Source of the DNA: Polymorphobacter sp.
GTDB taxonomy: Bacteria > Pseudomonadota > Alphaproteobacteria > Sphingomonadales > Sphingomonadaceae
Length of the DNA stretch: 42,214 bases
NCBI RefSeq assembly: GCF_025362435.1
Contig: NZ_JANYGL010000076.1
Location: 1-42,214 of the forward strand
Direction of reading: 5' to 3'
Under the pieces are notes generated by a model, which worked only from the letters and a program-made list of their open reading frames with translations, ran no database searches and had not been told where the DNA came from. Every line of letters starts with the position of its first letter. The first letter of the stretch is position 1. Positions 39,806-42,214 of this stretch are shown here, piece after piece. Position numbers and translations under genes: made by a program.

Positions 39806-41878
39806 ATGGCCCGTACCACGCCCCTGAACATGTACCGCAACATCGGTATCATGGCGCACATCGACGCCGGTAAGACGACGACGACCGAGCGCATCCTGTA
39901 TTACACCGGCAAGTCTTACAAGATCGGCGAAGTGCACGAAGGCACTGCGACGATGGACTGGATGGAGCAGGAGCAGGAGCGTGGCATCACCATCACGTCC
40001 GCCGCGACGACGTGCTTCTGGAACGACCACCGCATCAACATCATCGACACGCCCGGCCACGTCGACTTCACCATCGAAGTCGAGCGCTCGCTTCGCGTTC
40101 TCGACGGTGCGGTCGCTTGCTTCGACGGCGTCGCCGGCGTCGAGCCGCAGTCGGAGACCGTCTGGCGCCAGGCCGACAAGTACAAAGTTCCGCGGATGTG
40201 CTTCGTCAACAAGCTCGACCGCACCGGCGCGAACTTCGTCCGCTGCGTCGAAATGATCAAGGACCGCCTCGGTGCGCGTCCCGCCGTGCTTTATCTCCCG
40301 ATTGGCCTCGAGGGTGACTTTGTCGGTCTCGTCGACCTCGTTGAGAACCGCGCGATCGTCTGGCTCGAGGAAAGCCTCGGCGCGAAGTTCGAATACGGCG
40401 AAATCCCCGAGAACATGAAGGCCGACGCCGCTGCCGCCCGCTCCGAGCTGATCGAGATGGCGGTCGAGCAGGACGACGACCTGATGACCGCGTATCTCGA
40501 AGGCACCGAGCCGACGACCGCGCAGCTCAAGGCGCTGATCCGCAAGGGCACGCTGGCGTTTGCCTTCGTCCCCGTGCTGTGTGGCTCGGCGTTCAAGAAC
40601 AAGGGCGTCCAGCCTTTGCTCGACGCAGTCGTCGACTATCTGCCGAGCCCGCTCGACATTCCGCCGATGCACGGCATCAACATGAAGGACGAGGACGAAA
40701 TCCGCGAAGCCTCGGATGACGCCCCGTTCAGCGCGCTCGCATTCAAGATCATGACCGACACTTTCGTCGGCACGCTGACCTTCGCCCGGATCTATTCGGG
40801 CAAGCTCGAGGCGGCGTCGATGGTGCTCAACTCGGTCAAGGACAAGAAGGAAAAGATCGGGCGCATGCTGCTGATGCATGCCAACAACCGCGAGGACATC
40901 AAGGAAGCCTATGCCGGCGACATCGTCGCTTTGGTCGGGCTAAAGGACGTCACCACGGGCGACACGCTGTGCGCGCCGCTGAAGCCGATCATCCTCGAGC
41001 GGATGGAATTTCCCGAGCCCGTCATCGAGGTCGCGGTCGAGCCGAAGACCAAGGCCGACCAGGAGAAGATGGGCATCGCGCTCAACCGTCTCGCGCAGGA
41101 AGATCCGTCGTTCCGCGTGTCTTCGGACAACGAGAGCGGGCAGACGATCATCAAAGGGATGGGCGAGCTCCACCTCGAAATCCTCGTCGACCGTATGCGT
41201 CGCGAGTTCAAGGTCGAGGCCAACGTCGGCGCGCCGCAGGTGGCATATCGCGAGTCGCTCGCCCGCAAGGTCGACGTCGACTATACCCACAAAAAGCAGT
41301 CGGGCGGCTCGGGCCAGTTCGGCCGGATCAAGTTCTCGGTCGAGCCCGGCGAGCGCGGTTCGGGCGTCATTTTCCTCGACGAGGTTAAGGGCGGCAACAT
41401 TCCGAAGGAGTATATTCCTTCGGTCGAGAAGGGCATCCGCGAGATCGCCGCTTCGGGCTCGCTGATCGGCTTCCCGATCATCGACTTCACCGCGCGGCTT
41501 TATGACGGCGCCTACCATGACGTCGACTCGTCGGCGCTGGCGTTCGAGATCACCGGTCGCGGTGGCATGCGCGAAGCCGCCGTCAAGGCCGGCATCAAGC
41601 TGCTCGAGCCGGTGATGAAGGTCGAGGTGGTGACACCCGAGGATTTCATGGGCGACGTCATCGGCGACCTGAACAGCCGTCGTGGCCAGATCCAGGGGAC
41701 CGATAGCCGTGGCAACGCGCAGGTCATCGAGGCGATCGTGCCGCTCGCGAACATGTTCGGTTACGTCAACACTCTGCGCTCGATGAGCCAGGGCCGCGCG
41801 CAATACACGATGCAGTTCAGCCACTACGACGAGGTTCCGTCGAACGTGGCTGAAGAGATCAAGGCGAAGATGGCGTAA
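39806..41878 (+). CDS. fusA: Elongation factor G
   Basis: [69 protein letters not shown]; 690 aa. Confidence 0.98.
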   Translation: MARTTPLNMYRNIGIMAHIDAGKTTTTERILYYTGKSYKIGEVHEGTATMDWMEQEQERGITITSAATTCFWNDHRINIIDTPGHVDFTIEVERSLRVLDGAVACFDGVAGVEPQSETVWRQADKYKVPRMCFVNKLDRTGANFVRCVEMIKDRLGARPAVLYLPIGLEGDFVGLVDLVENRAIVWLEESLGAKFEYGEIPENMKADAAAARSELIEMAVEQDDDLMTAYLEGTEPTTAQLKALIRKGTLAFAFVPVLCGSAFKNKGVQPLLDAVVDYLPSPLDIPPMHGINMKDEDEIREASDDAPFSALAFKIMTDTFVGTLTFARIYSGKLEAASMVLNSVKDKKEKIGRMLLMHANNREDIKEAYAGDIVALVGLKDVTTGDTLCAPLKPIILERMEFPEPVIEVAVEPKTKADQEKMGIALNRLAQEDPSFRVSSDNESGQTIIKGMGELHLEILVDRMRREFKVEANVGAPQVAYRESLARKVDVDYTHKKQSGGSGQFGRIKFSVEPGERGSGVIFLDEVKGGNIPKEYIPSVEKGIREIAASGSLIGFPIIDFTARLYDGAYHDVDSSALAFEITGRGGMREAAVKAGIKLLEPVMKVEVVTPEDFMGDVIGDLNSRRGQIQGTDSRGNAQVIEAIVPLANMFGYVNTLRSMSQGRAQYTMQFSHYDEVPSNVAEEIKAKMA

Positions 41879-41964
41879 CGCCGGACCCGCTTTACATTTG
41901 CAAGCACAGATACTAGACGCCGCGCCTTCCGCGCGCGGTACATATTGGCGAAGGATGAGAGATC

Positions 41965-42214
41965 ATGGGTAAGGCGAAATTCGAGCGGAACAAGCCGCAC
42001 TGCAACATTGGCACCATCGGTCACGTCGACCATGGCAAGACATCGCTGACGGCTGCGATCACGAAGATTCTTGCCGAGACCGGCGGCGCGACGTTTACGT
42101 CGTATGCCGACATCGACAAGGCTCCGGAGGAGCGCGAGCGCGGCATCACCATCTCGACAGCGCACGTTGAGTATGAGACAGCCAACCGTCACTACGCCCA
42201 CGTCGATTGCCCCG
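41965..42214 (+). CDS. tuf: Elongation factor Tu (truncated by window edge)
   Basis: Not in the ORF track (runs off the right end): [83 protein letters not shown]. Confidence 0.97.
   Translation, partial: MGKAKFERNKPHCNIGTIGHVDHGKTSLTAAITKILAETGGATFTSYADIDKAPEERERGITISTAHVEYETANRHYAHVDCP

Noticed and set aside
39248-40879. 543-aa minus-strand ORF antisense to rpsG/fusA
   Set aside because: Antisense to highly conserved str-operon genes; no recognisable protein family.

Overview
The window is about 42 kb of high-GC alphaproteobacterial chromosome, Sphingomonadales-like by protein content and gene order (inferred by eye, no search run). Most of it is core genome: purL, bcp, glnE, ubiB-ubiE-mutM, rpsT-dnaA, phhB, ahcY, tsaE-amgK-murU-addB-addA-trxA, argJ, secA and the str operon (rpsL-rpsG-fusA-tuf). 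A partial NDH-2-like gene runs off the left edge and a partial tuf runs off the right edge. Both are absent from the ORF track. The most interesting region is the general stress response locus (about 9.9-13.1 kb). It has phyR, a divergent nepR followed by a PhyP-like degenerate histidine kinase, and an EcfG-type sigma factor with a NepR-like segment in its own N-terminus. A 50-aa single-TM ORF missing from the ORF track lies between phyR and ecfG. Other items to check: a VapC toxin with an atypical, long antitoxin-position protein and a hairpin overlapping the neighbouring tsaE start; structured leaders upstream of ahcY, an SDR gene, argJ and a GCG_CRPN-like protein (the last with H-type pseudoknot topology); and a tandem-repeat plus 32-bp inverted-repeat cluster after trxA. 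I saw no CRISPR array, rRNA, tRNA, prophage or transposase. The many long antisense ORFs look like high-GC shadow ORFs.
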